Origin: Prevotellaceae bacterium UBA1726
Lineage (GTDB): Bacteria; Bacteroidota; Bacteroidia; Bacteroidales; Bacteroidaceae
Reading direction: 5' to 3'
Assembly: GCA_002316005.1 (NCBI GenBank)
Contig: DCIM01000024.1
Location: 1-26,923 of the forward strand
Length of the DNA stretch: 26,923 nt
Shown here: positions 1 to 7,674 of the stretch, piece after piece
How the letters are laid out: each line of letters opens with the position of its first letter
Numbering within the stretch: position 1 is the first letter of the stretch
Position numbers and translations under genes: made by a program
The notes under the pieces: generated by a model
What the model was told of the DNA's origin: nothing
Databases searched by the model: none
The model's input: only the letters and a program-made list of their open reading frames with translations

Positions 1-292
1 CACGGTCAACGAGACGGCATGTGAGGATTTCCTCATCGCTTGCCTTTCCCTCACGCTTTGTGAAACCACCAGGGAAACGGCCAGCAGCAGCATACTGCTC
101 ACGATACTCTACCTGCAAAGGCATGAAATCTGTTCCTGGAACTGCATCTTTAGCTGCGCAAACAGTAGCAAGGAGTACGGTGTTACCCATGCGGAGGGTA
201 CAAGAACCGTCAGCCTGCTTTGCGAGCTTACCTGTTTCGATTGTAATCTGACGTCCGTCAGGCAATGAAACTGTCTTTGTAATTACGTTCAT
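1..292 (-). CDS. pnp: Polyribonucleotide nucleotidyltransferase (PNPase), N-terminal part, cut by window edge
   Basis: Reading the complement from the ATG at 290-292 gives about 97 residues beginning MNVITKTVSLPDGRQITIET and containing LRMGNTVLLATVCAAKDAVP, GRFPGGFTKREGKASDEEIL and CRLVDR. These are hallmark stretches of the first RNase PH domain of PNPase, the phosphorolytic 3'-5' exoribonuclease of RNA turnover, which acts in the cytoplasm as a trimer. The protein runs off the left edge, so the second RNase PH, KH and S1 domains are not visible. The start is the first Met of the conserved N-terminus. It is transcribed away from the neighbouring secreted-protein gene, with a short hairpin and a probable promoter upstream. 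Family assignment is very secure from sequence identity alone; nothing appears broken in the visible part. Confidence 0.95.
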   Translation of the reverse strand, partial: MNVITKTVSLPDGRQITIETGKLAKQADGSCTLRMGNTVLLATVCAAKDAVPGTDFMPLQVEYREQYAAAGRFPGGFTKREGKASDEEILTCRLVDR

Positions 293-307
293 AAAAAATC
301 ATCTTGT

Positions 308-324
308 GGAGGCCATTTACCTCC
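308..324 (-). other. Small hairpin in the pnp 5' untranslated region
   Basis: A five-base stem (GGAGG/CCTCC) closes a seven-base loop about 16 bases before the pnp start. pnp leaders in other bacteria carry structures used for autoregulation. Whether this short stem does so here is only inference. Confidence 0.3.
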
Positions 325-375
325 GAAATAAAACATCTAAATTAGGCATGCGCACACATACGCGCATACCGAGTA

Positions 376-409
376 CAAAATTACGACATTTTCCGCGAAG
401 AAATGCAAA
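376..409 (-). promoter_or_regulatory. Possible pnp promoter (TAnnTTTG type)
   Basis: On the complement, TAATTTTG (376-383) matches the Bacteroidetes -7 element TAnnTTTG. A TTTG lies upstream at 406-409, with a spacer of 22, slightly longer than the usual 19-21. It would give a leader of roughly 80 bases for pnp. Confidence 0.45.
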
Positions 410-440
410 ACGTATGTAATTATTTAGAATTTTTATGAAA

Positions 441-477
441 CAAAAAAGAGACTTCCTTTCGGAAATCTCCTTTTTTA
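441..477 (-). terminator. Intrinsic terminator after the small secreted-protein gene
   Basis: A hairpin with arms at 442-456 and 461-476, a four-base loop, one mismatch and one bulge sits about 25 bases past the stop codon at 502. Runs of six A and six T form its outer flanks, so it carries a U-tract when read in either direction. It would end the minus-strand SusC-SusD-secreted protein transcript before pnp. Confidence 0.75.
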
Positions 478-501
478 CTCATTTTTTTGTAAATTGTGAA
501 C

Positions 502-1197
502 TTACAGAGAGAGTAGATAATCAATGATTACGATAGCCTTGTCGGCCGACATCATGTCAAGCGAATTCTCTTTTACAAATGCCTTGATCTGTTCCTTGTA
601 TTCAGGGAATTGCTTGTACACATTCTTCAATGTCTTTACTGAATATTCCTTACCATTTTTCTCGAATAGGTAAGTGTTTGCGCTTTTCTGTTTCCAGATG
701 TCAATGCGACGATTGTTGCCGTCGTTCTGGTTTAAGCCGAACGAACCGTTATACATACCGCCACCAGCGCCAGCGATGCCACCCATGCCAAAGTTGCCCT
801 GAAGCTGGATCTTCTGTCCACCTACCTGCGATGTTGTGCCGAAAGCACCTTCATAGCCTTCGTGGATCTTGTGGATGCGCCAAAGGATTCTGACTTTTCC
901 GTGGTTGAGTTGGAATAATTCTACGAAATTGTTTCTGTAACCGAGGAAAATTCGCTCACCGAACTTGATGCTGTCGATTGCGGCAGCATTTGTCAACTCC
1001 ATCAAATCCTCTCCCTGCTGGAAATACATCTTGCCGTTGTTAGCGTCATAGTTCATGTAGCTTGCACTCACGGCTTTGTTCTTGAACTGAACAAGGCCCT
1101 TAGCAAAGTTGTCGAAGAGGAATATGCGCTGTCCCTGAGCTGATACTGAGAGTACAGAGCATGCGACAAAAGCAATAAATAGAATTATTCTCTTCAT
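502..1197 (-). CDS. Secreted protein of unknown function, glycine-rich centre
   Basis: 231 residues starting MKRIILFIAFVACSVLSVSA, a clear Sec signal peptide likely cleaved around residue 20 (SVSA-QG). There is no lipobox cysteine, so the product is probably a soluble periplasmic or exported protein. The middle (about 125-160) is rich in Gly and Asn (GMGGIAGAGGGMYNGSFG), while the last 60 residues are Lys-rich and look helical. I do not recognise a named domain; it resembles conserved hypothetical proteins of Bacteroidales. It lies downstream of a SusC/SusD pair on the same strand, 117 bases after the SusD stop, with a GC-rich hairpin in the gap. Co-transcription is therefore possible but not certain. 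No separate TAnnTTTG promoter is obvious in the gap. A strong terminator follows. Confidence 0.85.
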   Translation of the reverse strand: MKRIILFIAFVACSVLSVSAQGQRIFLFDNFAKGLVQFKNKAVSASYMNYDANNGKMYFQQGEDLMELTNAAAIDSIKFGERIFLGYRNNFVELFQLNHGKVRILWRIHKIHEGYEGAFGTTSQVGGQKIQLQGNFGMGGIAGAGGGMYNGSFGLNQNDGNNRRIDIWKQKSANTYLFEKNGKEYSVKTLKNVYKQFPEYKEQIKAFVKENSLDMMSADKAIVIIDYLLSL

Positions 1198-1243
1198 TTT
1201 TTTCAGTATTAAAACCTTGAATCTGTTGTTTGTTTTTAGAATT

Positions 1244-1269
1244 GGGGGAGAGTGTAATCACCCTCCCCC
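1244..1269. other. GC-rich hairpin between SusD and the secreted-protein gene
   Basis: GGGGGAGAGTG, loop TAAT, CACCCTCCCCC: an 11-base stem with one A-C mismatch. A T-rich tail (TTTTCTTT) follows on the plus strand, whereas the genes on both sides run on the minus strand, where only AATTCT follows the hairpin. It could attenuate transcription or protect the 3' end of the SusC-SusD message, or be a poor terminator. Confidence 0.5.
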
Positions 1270-1314
1270 TTTTCTTTATCTGTTATTTAGACTTATAAAC
1301 TTGTAAAAGGTTTA

Positions 1315-3252
1315 TTAGAGTCCCTTAGGAGTACCCCACTGAGGAGCGCTCTTATCCTGCCACAGACGCTCTGTGTTAAGAGGAGCGTTACCACCATTGT
1401 ACTGGTTGCCCTGGCTGTTTGTTCCGAATGATGTGAAGCCCTGTGCCTTGTAAGCATCCATCTTAACCTGATACATGAGGTCAGTGTTGAGAGGCTCAGA
1501 AATCACGAAACGACGTGGAATTGCTGAGAGAGCAATGTTAGGGAACTTAACGAATGGGAGGAGCTTAGAGTCAACCTTTGGATAACCCGAACGACGTGCT
1601 GTTACATACTGATCGTCACACTGCTCGCTGAAGTGCATCAACTGCTGGAGGTAGATCTTCTCGATATCAGCGTTTCTGTCGCCTGTCAACTTAACGTTGT
1701 CAGTCTCGAGCATAGCGTCGATTTCACCAGCCTTAAGGTCGATAGCAACCTCGTATGGGTCATAGTTGTAAGTTGTTCCGTAGTAAGGGATCTTGTTCAA
1801 GCTTGCGAGCTTGTCGAACTCCTCAACAGAAGCAGTTACACCAGCTTTGTACCACTCCTGGTATGTCTTGCCACCGATAGCCTTGTTAGCGATGCATGAA
1901 AGCTCAGCCAAGTAGAGGCTAACCTCACCAGCGCCGATGTACATTACATAGAGAGGGTTAGGATCTGTGTCCTGGATAACCTGACGACTTGGGTTGCCAT
2001 CCTCGTCAACAGTGATAGCTGTTGGGAGAGAGAAACCGTCGCGGCCCTTACGCATTTCAGTAGAGTAGTAAACGAATGGGCTGTATGTTACTGCCATATC
2101 GCCAACCTTGATCTGATAGCGAACGCCAGGGTTGAAGTACTCAACATAGTCTTCCTCAGAGAGTGTACCAGCTGTGTAAGAAGCCTTAGCGTCATACTGG
2201 ATTGGGAGTGCTGTGTAGCGAACCCAAGGCTCACCCATGCCATCCCAACCTGCGAAGTTACCTTCGTCGTCAAGGATTACATTAGCCTTCACTGCGCGTG
2301 GGAGATCCTCATATCTGTCGTTGTCGATGAAGCTCTGAACAACCTTAGAGTTGAAACCGTTCTTTGTGTAGATGAAACGAACTCGTGGGTCCTTAGAAGC
2401 AAGCATGTAGTTAACAACATTTGCAGAAGCAGAAACAGAAGCAAGGCCGTTACCTGTACCGTAAACATAGTCGTCGTTACCTGTAGCGCGAGCTGTAGCC
2501 TTAGCGAAGAGGAAGTCGTCCTCAGTGCTTGTGATAAGACCTGCAGAGTTGCTTGCAGCTTCCTCAGCAATCTGAAGTGCCTTGCTCTGGTCGTTAGCCA
2601 ACAGACGAACAGCAATCTTCAACTTGAGAGAGTTAGCAAGCTTAGCCCACTTCTTCCAGTCGCAACCGTAAGCAGCATCCTGCTTTGAGTTAGCGTTGAG
2701 CTCACCACCCTTAAGAAGAGCGATATACTCGTCGAGTTCCTTGAGCCAGAGAGTGTAGAGATCCTCTACAGTCTCGTACTTAGGAGTGAGAATGCCCTGG
2801 TCATCATAGTGACAAGCCTCTGTGTAAGGGATTGAACCGTACATATCGGTGTCGAAGATGCCGAGGTAGATAGTGAGGATACCAGTTGCTGCATAGTAAC
2901 CGTTGTCCTTTACATCACCGTCAGCAGAAGCGATCTGAGCTGCGATTCTGTTACGATACTTCAGAGTTGCGAGATACTGGCCACCCTGACCACCGTTCTC
3001 AGCCTGACCTGTGTAGTCATCAGCATAACTACCACCAGTCATCTGGCTCCAGCGAGTGAAATAGTTTACATTGTAATACCAAATAAGGTAGTCGTTTGGC
3101 TGGAACTCATTGATAGCAGCTGTCAACAAACCTTCAGGCATAGTCTTTGTAACATTTGCAGGGTTGATGTTCTGTTCTTTCAGATCGTCAGCACAGCTAA
3201 CGAATGTAAGAGCTGCCAAGCCTACAAAAAACATTGAAAATATCTTTTTCAT
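1315..3252 (-). CDS. SusD/RagB-like outer-membrane lipoprotein (pair 1)
   Basis: About 645 residues from the ATG at 3250-3252. I chose this Met because it begins a lipoprotein signal, MKKIFSMFFVGLAALTFVSC, with the lipidated Cys at position 20. An in-frame upstream Met at 3310-3312 would bury that signal. The mature start (ADDLKEQNINPANVTKTMPE) and the layout fit the SusD-like_2 branch (starch-binding-associating family), which caps a SusC barrel at the cell surface and captures oligomeric nutrient. SusD proteins are built of tetratricopeptide-like helices, consistent with the helix-rich middle. It follows its SusC partner by 78 bases on the same strand, so the two are surely one operon. No glycan-degrading enzyme sits beside the pair, so the ligand is unknown. 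Length is slightly above the common 500-600 residues. Confidence 0.92.
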   Translation of the reverse strand: MKKIFSMFFVGLAALTFVSCADDLKEQNINPANVTKTMPEGLLTAAINEFQPNDYLIWYYNVNYFTRWSQMTGGSYADDYTGQAENGGQGGQYLATLKYRNRIAAQIASADGDVKDNGYYAATGILTIYLGIFDTDMYGSIPYTEACHYDDQGILTPKYETVEDLYTLWLKELDEYIALLKGGELNANSKQDAAYGCDWKKWAKLANSLKLKIAVRLLANDQSKALQIAEEAASNSAGLITSTEDDFLFAKATARATGNDDYVYGTGNGLASVSASANVVNYMLASKDPRVRFIYTKNGFNSKVVQSFIDNDRYEDLPRAVKANVILDDEGNFAGWDGMGEPWVRYTALPIQYDAKASYTAGTLSEEDYVEYFNPGVRYQIKVGDMAVTYSPFVYYSTEMRKGRDGFSLPTAITVDEDGNPSRQVIQDTDPNPLYVMYIGAGEVSLYLAELSCIANKAIGGKTYQEWYKAGVTASVEEFDKLASLNKIPYYGTTYNYDPYEVAIDLKAGEIDAMLETDNVKLTGDRNADIEKIYLQQLMHFSEQCDDQYVTARRSGYPKVDSKLLPFVKFPNIALSAIPRRFVISEPLNTDLMYQVKMDAYKAQGFTSFGTNSQGNQYNGGNAPLNTERLWQDKSAPQWGTPKGL

Positions 3253-3330
3253 TTGCTTATTTTTTATTTTGTTTGTAACTAACTTTAATTCGTAACTTTT
3301 AAATAAGTTCACCTTATATTATTATATAGA

Positions 3331-6300
3331 TTACTTGATAGTTACGATAGCAATACGGTTAGCATGTTCTGTGTCAGCACCCTTAGCAGCAACGCGAACT
3401 ACGTTAACGCCCTTGTCCTGGAGGTACTTAGCAACTGCGTCAGCACGCTTCTGTGAAAGAGCCTGGTTAGCGTCAGCGTTACCCTCTGGTGAAGAGTAAG
3501 CAACAACCTCTACGGTCTGTCCCTTCTCGATACCTGCGAGCTCAGCTGTGTCCTGGATCTCTGCAGAAGCAACTGGGAATGTTACTACGTAAGTGTTCTG
3601 AACAGTGTTGTCCTTAACAACTTCCTTAACAACTTCCTTAACAACAGGCTTCTCAACTACCTTCTCTACAACCTTCTCTACATACTTTGTCTCAGGAGCG
3701 TAAGCAATCTCCTGCTTCTTCTTGTTTGAAGTACCGAATGTAGCCTTGAGTGTGAGAGTGAAGCTTGATGTGATGCCTGAGAACTGACGGATACGGAACT
3801 CAGCAGCAGTTGTACCTGCTACAGCCTCTGGGTTTTCACCGTTAGGCATTGTGTTGAGGAGGTAACCGAGGTTGTGGCCAGCAGCTGTAAGGCTGAGGTT
3901 GCTTGCACCGATCTTGTTAGCGATCTTGTTGCTGAACATGTAAGAGAGAGAAAGGTCACGGAATGCGATGTAGTTCAATGTTACGAACCACTCGTCGTTG
4001 AGGACACCCTGACCCCAATTGTTGATGAAGTACTGCCATCCACCAGCGTGAACGTAGTCAACAAGACCCTTGTCGAAGAGCTCCTGGTATGTCTCACCAG
4101 TTGAGTACTGACCTGTACCTACTGTGTAAGTGCCACCGCCTGCGCTCTCTGGGAGGTTGATTGTTGTACCAGAGCGAACGATACCTGTTGGGATGATACC
4201 GTCGTCGTATGAGTAGCCGTCCCACTTAGATACATAAGTTGCACCACCGTTGTTTGTGCCACGGCCTTCGAGAGAAGACTGTGTATAACCATAAGCAGAA
4301 CCATAACGAGAACCGTAAGAAGCAACCTTACCACCGAAGCGAGCGTCGAAGCTTGCAGAGAGAACGAGGTTCTTGTAACGGAGTGAAGTATTGATACCAC
4401 CGAGGAAGTCAGGCATGAAGTCACCTACCTTCTCTACCTTACCAGAACGCTGGTAACATGGTGTCTTGTAACCATTGTAGTAGCTCATACGAAGAACTGG
4501 GAGACCAGACTCCTCGTCGATCATTGGAGCTGAGTCAGACATCAGCATACCGTAAGAACCACCAACCTGTGCAACAGAACCGATACGGTAGTTACCATAG
4601 TCAGGTGTACCCTGGAGAGTGATGTAGTCAGCGCAGAGGTCAGAAAGCTCAACAATCTTTGAGTTGTTCTTTGTCCATGTGAGGTTCAAATCCCACTGGA
4701 AGTCCTTAGTCTTAACAGGTACTGTGTTCAAAGCAACCTCGAAACCCTGGTTCTGGATGTTACCAGCGTTGATGAGAGCCTTTGAGTAACCAGCTGCAGA
4801 AGGAATTGATACAGACATGATCTGGTCAATTGTGTTCTCCTTATAGTAAGTCAAGTCAAGACCGATGCGGTTGTTGAAGAAACGGATGTCAGTACCAACT
4901 TCCCATGACTTCTTACGCTCTGGACGGAGATCCTGGCTGTAAGTTGTGCTTGGAAGAACTGTTGAGAATGCCTGACCGTAGTTGTTAGTGTAGCTCTGGA
5001 GTGAGTAAGCTGAGTTGATGTAGTAAGGATCGCAGTCGTTACCTACCTGAGCATAAGATGCACGAACCTTCCAGAAGCTGATTGCTCGTGGGAGTTCGAA
5101 TGAGTTAGAGATCAACCAAGAAGCGTTTACAGCTGGGTAGAAGTAGCTGAATGTACCGTGACCGTCAGCATAGAGAAGAGCTGAAGACCAGTCGTTACGG
5201 CCAGTTACATCAACGAAGATCTGATCGCGCCAGCTTGCACCTACCTGGAATGCTACAGAGTGCATGATCTTTGTAGAAGAGATACCTGTGCTTGCTGAGT
5301 AGCCCTCAGAACCATTGTTGAGGAAGTACTGGTTAGGAACGATGAACTTACCCTTTGTGCTTGCGCTCATTGAAGCCTGATAGCCCTTGTAGAACTCGTA
5401 GCGGAGGAAACCGTTAACATGCCAATCCTCGTTGAACTGCTTGTCGAACATAAGGTTGGTGTTGACATTGATCTGCTCCTTACGGCTCTGACCTGTTGAG
5501 TAAGAACCACCCTCGTTGTAGTAGCCAGAACCTGGATACTTACCCTCAGAGTGTGTGAAGTAGTAGTGGTAGTTAGCCTCAGATACCCACTTCAACCAAG
5601 GAGTGAACTCCCATGTGAGCTTAACATCTGGACGGAATACTGTTTCCTTCTGGTAGTAGTTGTTCTCCCAGATTGACCACCATGTACCACGACCGATTAC
5701 GAAGCCCCACTCGTCACCGTAAGATGTAGAAGCCATACCGCCATGGTTGCCCTTATACTTATCGCGATAGTACTTAGCATCGTACATACGATCCCATGTA
5801 CCGTTTACGAAGTTCTCACCGATATTTGGCTGAGCGTTGCGTGGCTTAGAGTTAGCGTAGTTGATGCTTGCCTCGATTTCTACATTGCTTGTGATCTTGT
5901 GAGAAGCCTTAGCCAAGAAGCTGAGACGCTGGAAGTCGTTGTTTGGCAATGTACCGTTGTTGTAACGGAAAGAAGCAGATGTATAGAACGAAGTTGTCTC
6001 GTTACCACCCTGAACAGCGATGTTAGTGTTTGTAGAGAAACCAGTGTCGTAAGCATCCTTGAAGTTGTTCTTGTAAGCCTGTGGAGTGTAGAGCTGGCCG
6101 TCGTACATCTCGATGAGGCCGTCCTTAGAGTTAGCAGCGATAGTCTCAAATGAAGGACCGAATGCAGTACCCATCTCACCGTAAGAAGAGAGAGTCTTGT
6201 AAGAAGCGTAGCCATCAGAGTTCTTCCAGTAGATATCGTTCACATTGAACATACTCTGGCTTGAAGAACAAGCGAAGAATGACTCTGCATACTCGTTCTG

Positions 6301-7170
6301 GAGGCGTGGCTGACCAGTCACTACATCCATACCGAATGTCTGTGTGAAAGAAATCTGAGTGTCCTTTCTGCCCTTACCGCTCTTTGTTGTGATAACGACA
6401 GCACCGTTAAGACCGCGTGAACCGTAAAGTGCAGTTGCAGCAGCACCCTTAAGTACAGATACAGTCTCGAAGTCGTCTGGGTTGAGGTTCTTCAACTCGT
6501 TACCGTAGTTCTGTGCACCTGAAGCCCAGTCAGCATCGTTCTCTACGATACCGTTGTCGAGGATGACACCGTCAACAACATAGATAGGCTGGTTGTTCTT
6601 GTTAAGTGTAGAAGCACCACGGATCAAAATCTTTGAAGCACCGAACATACCACCGTCTGAAGAAGAGATTTCAACACCGGCAACCTTACCCTGCAATGCC
6701 TGCACTGGGTTGATAAGGTTTGCGTTGAGTTCCTCACCCTTCAATTCAGTTACAGCGTAACCGAGGGCTTTCTTGTCGCGCTTCATACCGAGAGCAGTTA
6801 CAACAACTTCATCAAGAGCCTTAGAGTCGTCCTGAAGAGTTACTGTACCACCGTTTGCAGATACTTCCTGTGTTGCCATACCGATGTATGAAATCACGAG
6901 TGTAGCACCTGCAGGTACGTCAAGTGTGTAGTTACCGTCAATGTCAGTTACAGTACCATTTGTGGTACCTTTCTGCATAACTGTTGCGCCGATTACAGGC
7001 TCGCCAGTTGCGTCCACTACAGTACCTGTTACTTTCTTAGTCTGCTGTGCCTGTACGTTCATGTCAGGACCTGCTGCATAAGCGGCAGTGCTGAATGAAA
7101 GCATGAACAAAGCAGCCATTCCTGTCAAAGCTTTCTGGAAAGCTCCTTTAAAACAAGATTTGCTATTCAT
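3331..7170 (-). CDS. SusC/RagA TonB-dependent receptor with C-terminal OmpA-like domain (pair 1)
   Basis: 1279 residues. In order: signal peptide (about 1-32, ending TAAYA), carboxypeptidase-regulatory-like domain (about 45-125, with GTVVDATGEPVIGATVMQKG), TonB plug (about 125-245, with LQGKVAGVEISS, ILIRGAS, IYVVDGV and SVLKGAAATALYGSRG), then the 22-strand barrel. Its expected last strand ends SFTLTLKATF near residue 1145. Ordinary SusC proteins stop there, as the other two in this window do. This one continues for 134 residues: a linker with V-E-K / V-V-K-E repeats (about 1164-1187) and a compact OmpA-like module (about 1193-1279). That module has VEVVAYSSPEGNADANQALS, QKRADAVAKYLQDKGV and HANRIAIVTI. 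Both barrel ends face the periplasm, so the added module would sit there, possibly touching peptidoglycan (inference). The Asp expected in the classical TD motif is replaced by Ser; the Arg of the RRA-like motif is kept. It is followed by its SusD on the same strand and has its own promoter upstream. Confidence 0.95.
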   Translation of the reverse strand: MNSKSCFKGAFQKALTGMAALFMLSFSTAAYAAGPDMNVQAQQTKKVTGTVVDATGEPVIGATVMQKGTTNGTVTDIDGNYTLDVPAGATLVISYIGMATQEVSANGGTVTLQDDSKALDEVVVTALGMKRDKKALGYAVTELKGEELNANLINPVQALQGKVAGVEISSSDGGMFGASKILIRGASTLNKNNQPIYVVDGVILDNGIVENDADWASGAQNYGNELKNLNPDDFETVSVLKGAAATALYGSRGLNGAVVITTKSGKGRKDTQISFTQTFGMDVVTGQPRLQNEYAESFFACSSSQSMFNVNDIYWKNSDGYASYKTLSSYGEMGTAFGPSFETIAANSKDGLIEMYDGQLYTPQAYKNNFKDAYDTGFSTNTNIAVQGGNETTSFYTSASFRYNNGTLPNNDFQRLSFLAKASHKITSNVEIEASINYANSKPRNAQPNIGENFVNGTWDRMYDAKYYRDKYKGNHGGMASTSYGDEWGFVIGRGTWWSIWENNYYQKETVFRPDVKLTWEFTPWLKWVSEANYHYYFTHSEGKYPGSGYYNEGGSYSTGQSRKEQINVNTNLMFDKQFNEDWHVNGFLRYEFYKGYQASMSASTKGKFIVPNQYFLNNGSEGYSASTGISSTKIMHSVAFQVGASWRDQIFVDVTGRNDWSSALLYADGHGTFSYFYPAVNASWLISNSFELPRAISFWKVRASYAQVGNDCDPYYINSAYSLQSYTNNYGQAFSTVLPSTTYSQDLRPERKKSWEVGTDIRFFNNRIGLDLTYYKENTIDQIMSVSIPSAAGYSKALINAGNIQNQGFEVALNTVPVKTKDFQWDLNLTWTKNNSKIVELSDLCADYITLQGTPDYGNYRIGSVAQVGGSYGMLMSDSAPMIDEESGLPVLRMSYYNGYKTPCYQRSGKVEKVGDFMPDFLGGINTSLRYKNLVLSASFDARFGGKVASYGSRYGSAYGYTQSSLEGRGTNNGGATYVSKWDGYSYDDGIIPTGIVRSGTTINLPESAGGGTYTVGTGQYSTGETYQELFDKGLVDYVHAGGWQYFINNWGQGVLNDEWFVTLNYIAFRDLSLSYMFSNKIANKIGASNLSLTAAGHNLGYLLNTMPNGENPEAVAGTTAAEFRIRQFSGITSSFTLTLKATFGTSNKKKQEIAYAPETKYVEKVVEKVVEKPVVKEVVKEVVKDNTVQNTYVVTFPVASAEIQDTAELAGIEKGQTVEVVAYSSPEGNADANQALSQKRADAVAKYLQDKGVNVVRVAAKGADTEHANRIAIVTIK
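3608..3681 (-). repeat. Tandem 12-bp repeats encoding the SusC-OmpA linker
   Basis: The plus strand shows about three near-perfect copies of TCCTTAACAACT from 3611 to 3646, and a second, more degenerate set around 3650-3681 (CTTCTCTACAAC-like). In the gene they encode four-residue Val/Glu/Lys units, alternating charge with beta-branched residues. Such repeats can gain or lose copies in frame by slippage. Confidence 0.75.
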
Positions 7171-7352
7171 AAAAAAGGTAATAAGTGTTGAGAGGTGTTA
7201 TTATGGCGTAGCAGGGGCCCCTCATTTCCCCCCCGCAGGCCGTCTTTATAAATTGATTAAATACTTGTTCGAATTATTTTCATTCCCGCATCAAATGCGA
7301 TTTGTTTCTTTGTTTGTTGTTTAGGATAATGCTTTGATTGTATATCTTTATG

Positions 7353-7384
7353 CAAAGATAGTACTTTTTTTTAATGTACGCAAG
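7353..7384 (-). promoter_or_regulatory. Promoter of SusC/SusD pair 1
   Basis: On the complement: CTTG (7381-7384), a 20-base spacer, then TATCTTTG (7353-7360), an excellent fit to the Bacteroidetes TTTG/TAnnTTTG consensus. Transcription would start near 7346, giving a leader of about 175 bases. The leader contains the palindrome AGGGGCCCCT (7213-7222) and a run of seven C on the plus strand (7228-7234). Confidence 0.75.
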
Positions 7385-7477
7385 AAAAAACTAAAAAAAT
7401 TTTCTAAAAAGGTTAAAATTAACATTTGCGAGACTGTTGCCGTTTTTTTTCAATGTGTCGATTCCGTTGATGAGAAT

Positions 7478-7674
7478 GCGACGGACGCGACAGACGCGAC
7501 AAACGCGACAAAGACTTTTTCATTTTCAAGGGTAAAAAGGGCAGGAATGAGGGGTAATTATTAACTTATATTTAATATGTATATTAAATATAAAACCCTT
7601 GCGCTATCTTCCTGTCGGATGTCGTGAATTTCAAAAACGTTTGTCGCGTTTGTCGCGTCTGTCGCGTTGGTCGC
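7478..7674. repeat. Large inverted repeat built of 9-bp tandem units
   Basis: The left arm (7478-7513) reads as four tandem 9-bp units of the type ACGCGACAA/G. The right arm (7640-7674) is the reverse complement, TTTGTCGCG-type units, again about four. Over 35 bases the arms differ at only two adjacent positions. The arms are GC-rich in otherwise AT-rich DNA and enclose 126 bases that contain a second palindrome. Possible roles: operator array, structured RNA, or the ends of a small non-autonomous mobile element. Confidence 0.85.
7566..7593. repeat. Perfect 13-bp AT palindrome inside the larger inverted repeat
   Basis: TTATATTTAATAT, a two-base spacer GT, then ATATTAAATATAA: a perfect dyad of 13-bp arms made only of A and T. 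It lies near the middle of the larger element, so the whole 7478-7674 segment is a nested palindrome. Confidence 0.85.

Noticed and set aside
3253..3312. Extending the SusD start to the upstream Met at 3310-3312
   Set aside because: It would place about 20 polar and basic residues before a good lipoprotein signal peptide, which would be unusual for export.
5743..6153. Long frames antisense to SusC pair 1
   Set aside because: They mirror the strongly biased codon use of the receptor gene and have no signals or recognisable motifs of their own.
7334..7564. A 76-codon frame containing an Ala-Thr-Asp repeat
   Set aside because: The repeat residues come from the GC-rich 9-bp array. The rest is low-complexity Lys/Val from A/T-rich DNA, and the frame overlaps the SusC promoter. 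No sign of a real protein.
7478..7674. Possible CRISPR array
   Set aside because: The units are 9 bp and contiguous, without unique spacers, and the two arrays are inverted; no cas gene is present.
7478..7674. Insertion sequence or MITE with defined ends
   Set aside because: No transposase and no clear target-site duplication flanks the arms, so I keep it only as a repeat with a mobile-element hypothesis.
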